DNA from: an uncultured Lachnobacterium sp.
GTDB taxonomy: Bacteria > Bacillota > Clostridia > Lachnospirales > Lachnospiraceae
Assembly (NCBI GenBank): GCA_900550545.1
Contig: URSS01000029.1
Span: 1 to 36,172, forward strand
Reading direction: 5' to 3'
Length of the DNA: 36,172 bases
A program made the position numbers and the translations under genes. The stretch's first letter is position 1, and each line of letters opens with the position of its first letter. The notes beneath the pieces are model-generated. The model was not told the DNA's origin. It saw nothing but the letters and a program-made list of their open reading frames with translations, and did no database searches. Shown here in pieces: positions 34,333 to 36,172 of the stretch.

Positions 34333-35220
34333 ATGTCGGATTTGATATATAAAAGAAATAGAAAAAGGTATTTATTGTTAATTCTTCCAGCTTTTATTTT
34401 ATACACGTTTACCTTAGTCATACCATTGCTGGGAGGTACATTTCCAAATTCACTTACAAACTGGAATCTTATGAAAGGGACGAAGCAGTTTGTAGGATTG
34501 GGTAACTATATTCATCTGTTACAGGATAAAAACTTTCAGCAGGCAATTGTGTTTACACTGATATTAGGGATCGTCACTATTATATTTACAAATGTACTGG
34601 CATTTATTACCGCTTTTTTTCTTAGTGAAAAAATATTTGGAGGAAGTATATCAAGAGCAATGTTCTTCCTGCCTAATATCATCAGCGGAGTAATGGTTTC
34701 CTATGTCTGGTATTTCATTTTTACAAGAGCCATACCGGATGTGGGAAAAATGCTTTCGAATCATTTTCTGTCCAATATAAGCTGGTTTGGAACACCGGGC
34801 TGGGCTTTTGCTGCAACGGCAATTGTCAGTGTCTGGCAGGGAACGGGTTTCCTGATGATTCTGTACATTGCAGGTCTTCAGACAATTCCGAAGGATGTGC
34901 TGGAGGCAGCTAAGCTGGATGGATGCGTGGGTATTAAAAAAATTGCTTATATTGAACTGCCTCTGTTAATGACAACAGTCACGATTAATTTGTTTGTGTC
35001 CATTGCAAATTGCTTCAAAGCCTTTGATATTCCGTTTGCGTTAACCGGAGGTGGACCGGGAGGAAGTACACAGACAATTGCACTGGATATATATAATGAT
35101 GCATTCGGATCTTTCAGATACGGATATGCATCGGCAAAGTCAGTTATCCTGTTTCTAATGGTAGCAGCAGTAACTCTTGTACAGCTTTGGATAACAAGAA
35201 AGAAGGAGGTTCAGGCATGA
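34333..35220 (+). CDS. Sugar ABC transporter permease (MalF/UgpA type)
   Basis: This 295-residue inner-membrane protein has six predicted segments and the conserved cytoplasmic EAA loop, LEAAKLDGCVGIKKIAYIELPLL (about 196-218), which docks the ATPase. The N-terminal LLLILPAFILYTFTLVIPLL is the usual first helix of the MalF/UgpA/AraP group. The real start is 34333 (AAAGGAG eight bases before); an ATG at 34312 falls at the end of the hairpin with no ribosome site. The stop overlaps the next gene. No ATPase gene is present, so a shared MsmK-type ATPase elsewhere probably powers it. Confidence 0.93.
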   Translation: MSDLIYKRNRKRYLLLILPAFILYTFTLVIPLLGGTFPNSLTNWNLMKGTKQFVGLGNYIHLLQDKNFQQAIVFTLILGIVTIIFTNVLAFITAFFLSEKIFGGSISRAMFFLPNIISGVMVSYVWYFIFTRAIPDVGKMLSNHFLSNISWFGTPGWAFAATAIVSVWQGTGFLMILYIAGLQTIPKDVLEAAKLDGCVGIKKIAYIELPLLMTTVTINLFVSIANCFKAFDIPFALTGGGPGGSTQTIALDIYNDAFGSFRYGYASAKSVILFLMVAAVTLVQLWITRKKEVQA

Positions 35221-36041
35221 AAGAAGAAAAAAAAGAAAGCAGATGGAAAGGCTTAATTATGCTGGTATTGGGTTTTATTTTTATGCTTCCCGTATTACTG
35301 ATTGTAATGAATTCCTTTAAGACAGGAAAGGAAATTCTTACTAATTTTGTATCCTTTCCAACATCGCTCTATCTGGATAACTTTACCCGGGCAATGAAGA
35401 CGATGCGGTATGCATCTTCTTTTATGAATTCTGCGATAATAACAATTTTAACCGTTATTATTTCATTAACCGTCAGCTTTCTGGCGGCATATGGAATTTT
35501 ACATTTAAAAGGAAAACTGTCATCAGGTTTCTACATCTTTTTCATTCTGGGTCAGGTTATTCCTTTTCATGCGGTTATGATTGCAATTACCATTATGGCT
35601 AAAACCCTGCATCTGAATAATTCATTACTTGGTCTGGCACTTATGTATGGAGGACTGAATTGTGGATTCGGAATTATGACCTACATGGGATTTCTTAAGA
35701 GTGTTCCTACGGAATTGGAAGAGGCAGCAATGATTGATGGATGTGGGGCATACAGAAGTATGATGCAGATTGTATTCCCTTTGCTTAAACCGGCAACGGT
35801 TACTTTAGGAGTGCTGTATTTTTTATGGTGTTGGAATGATTTCGTTTTCCCTAATATTATGCTGGGAAAAGAAGAACTCAGAACGATTACAATGAACCTT
35901 TATGTATTCAGGAGCAGCACAAATACGGAATGGGATTTATTTATTGCAGGACTTACCGTATCACTGATTCCCATTGTGATAATATACATACTTGCACAGA
36001 AGCATATAACATCAGGATTAACAACAGGAGCGGTAAAATAA
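35217..36041 (+). CDS. Sugar ABC transporter permease (MalG/UgpE type)
   Basis: This 274-residue partner permease has about six membrane segments. The EAA loop is LEEAAMIDGCGAYRSMMQIVFPLLKPA (about 176-202), and the C-terminal KHITSGLTTGAVK is the hallmark of MalG-type permeases. It starts at 35217 with GGAGG upstream and overlaps the previous stop codon (ATGA), so the two permeases are translationally coupled and form a heterodimer. A longer frame from 35187 lies inside the previous gene and has no ribosome site. Confidence 0.94.
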   Translation: MKEEKKESRWKGLIMLVLGFIFMLPVLLIVMNSFKTGKEILTNFVSFPTSLYLDNFTRAMKTMRYASSFMNSAIITILTVIISLTVSFLAAYGILHLKGKLSSGFYIFFILGQVIPFHAVMIAITIMAKTLHLNNSLLGLALMYGGLNCGFGIMTYMGFLKSVPTELEEAAMIDGCGAYRSMMQIVFPLLKPATVTLGVLYFLWCWNDFVFPNIMLGKEELRTITMNLYVFRSSTNTEWDLFIAGLTVSLIPIVIIYILAQKHITSGLTTGAVK

Positions 36042-36043
36042 AT

Positions 36044-36172
36044 ATGGGTGATAAACCATATAATGCGATATTATCCTCTGCCAATCCATATTTTTATTTA
36101 AAGGTAAAAGAGGGGCAGACTGAGACGGGAAACAGGGAAAGCTATTATGGTAAAATTCCACAGGATGACAGA
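36044..36172 (+). CDS. Unrecognised protein, cut by the right window edge
   Basis: An ATG three bases after the permease stop opens a frame of 43 codons that runs off the window with no stop. It begins MGDKPYNAILSSANPYFYLK. I do not recognise the family from this fragment. Its position in a sugar-transport operon makes a carbohydrate-active enzyme plausible, but that is inference only. AGGAG lies about 16 bases upstream, a loose spacing. Confidence 0.6.
   Translation, partial: MGDKPYNAILSSANPYFYLKVKEGQTETGNRESYYGKIPQDDR

Overview
The window looks like a chromosomal stretch of an anaerobic, low-to-moderate GC Gram-positive of class Clostridia, most like Lachnospiraceae. This rests on strong GGAGG-type ribosome binding sites, TTGACA/TATAAT promoters, and a gene set typical of gut clostridia: PadR-HAAS-DUF4097, a CotF/ferritin-like protein, YitT, UPF0340, DUF4358, BlaI/M56 and a YesM-linked sugar ABC transporter. 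The species assignment is inference.

Bases 1-5301 are one very large CRISPR array, cut by the left window edge: 82 copies of a 30-base repeat and 81 complete spacers. The last full repeat is mutated, the last spacer is short, and a decayed half-repeat follows. This puts the leader and probably the cas genes off-window to the left, with the oldest spacers on the right. No cas gene lies in the window. Five spacers span a Shine-Dalgarno/start-codon junction, two share a 15-base extended Shine-Dalgarno, and one carries a tRNA-like D-arm, so much of the array probably targets coding mobile DNA.

Bases 5349-7740 hold a minus-strand envelope-stress-type operon (PadR regulator, HAAS membrane protein, DUF4097 surface protein) with a strong promoter and nested operator repeats. 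Bases 7857-14096 hold housekeeping genes: an RluA-type pseudouridine synthase, endonuclease III, a glycerol-1-phosphate dehydrogenase-like enzyme, a YitT membrane protein, a ferritin-like/CotF protein and a chemotaxis receptor. Bases 14272-16927 form a zinc/cadmium/lead resistance cassette (separate metallochaperone, P1B ATPase, ArsR/SmtB repressor) behind a promoter with a perfect ArsR-type operator.

Bases 17049-24501 carry a transglutaminase-like membrane protein, a DUF4358 lipoprotein, a methyltransferase, a CapA-like lipoprotein coupled to a glycogen debranching enzyme, and a minus-strand pair (SDR oxidoreductase, UPF0340). Bases 24679-25505 are a deletion scar joining the front of an acetyltransferase gene to the back of a histidine phosphatase gene. 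Bases 25677-28668 hold a BlaI/BlaR1-like sensor pair whose sensor part is not a beta-lactam-binding domain, followed by a lipoprotein. A MATE exporter is followed by a second scar: an XRE regulator fragment and a frameshifted IS110-family transposase remnant.

Bases 31014-36172 are a sugar-uptake locus: a YesM-type histidine kinase diverging from a solute-binding protein and two permeases, with a further gene cut by the right edge. The kinase has no response regulator in the window, and the binding-protein gene has a one-base frameshift in an A7 tract inside its signal peptide.
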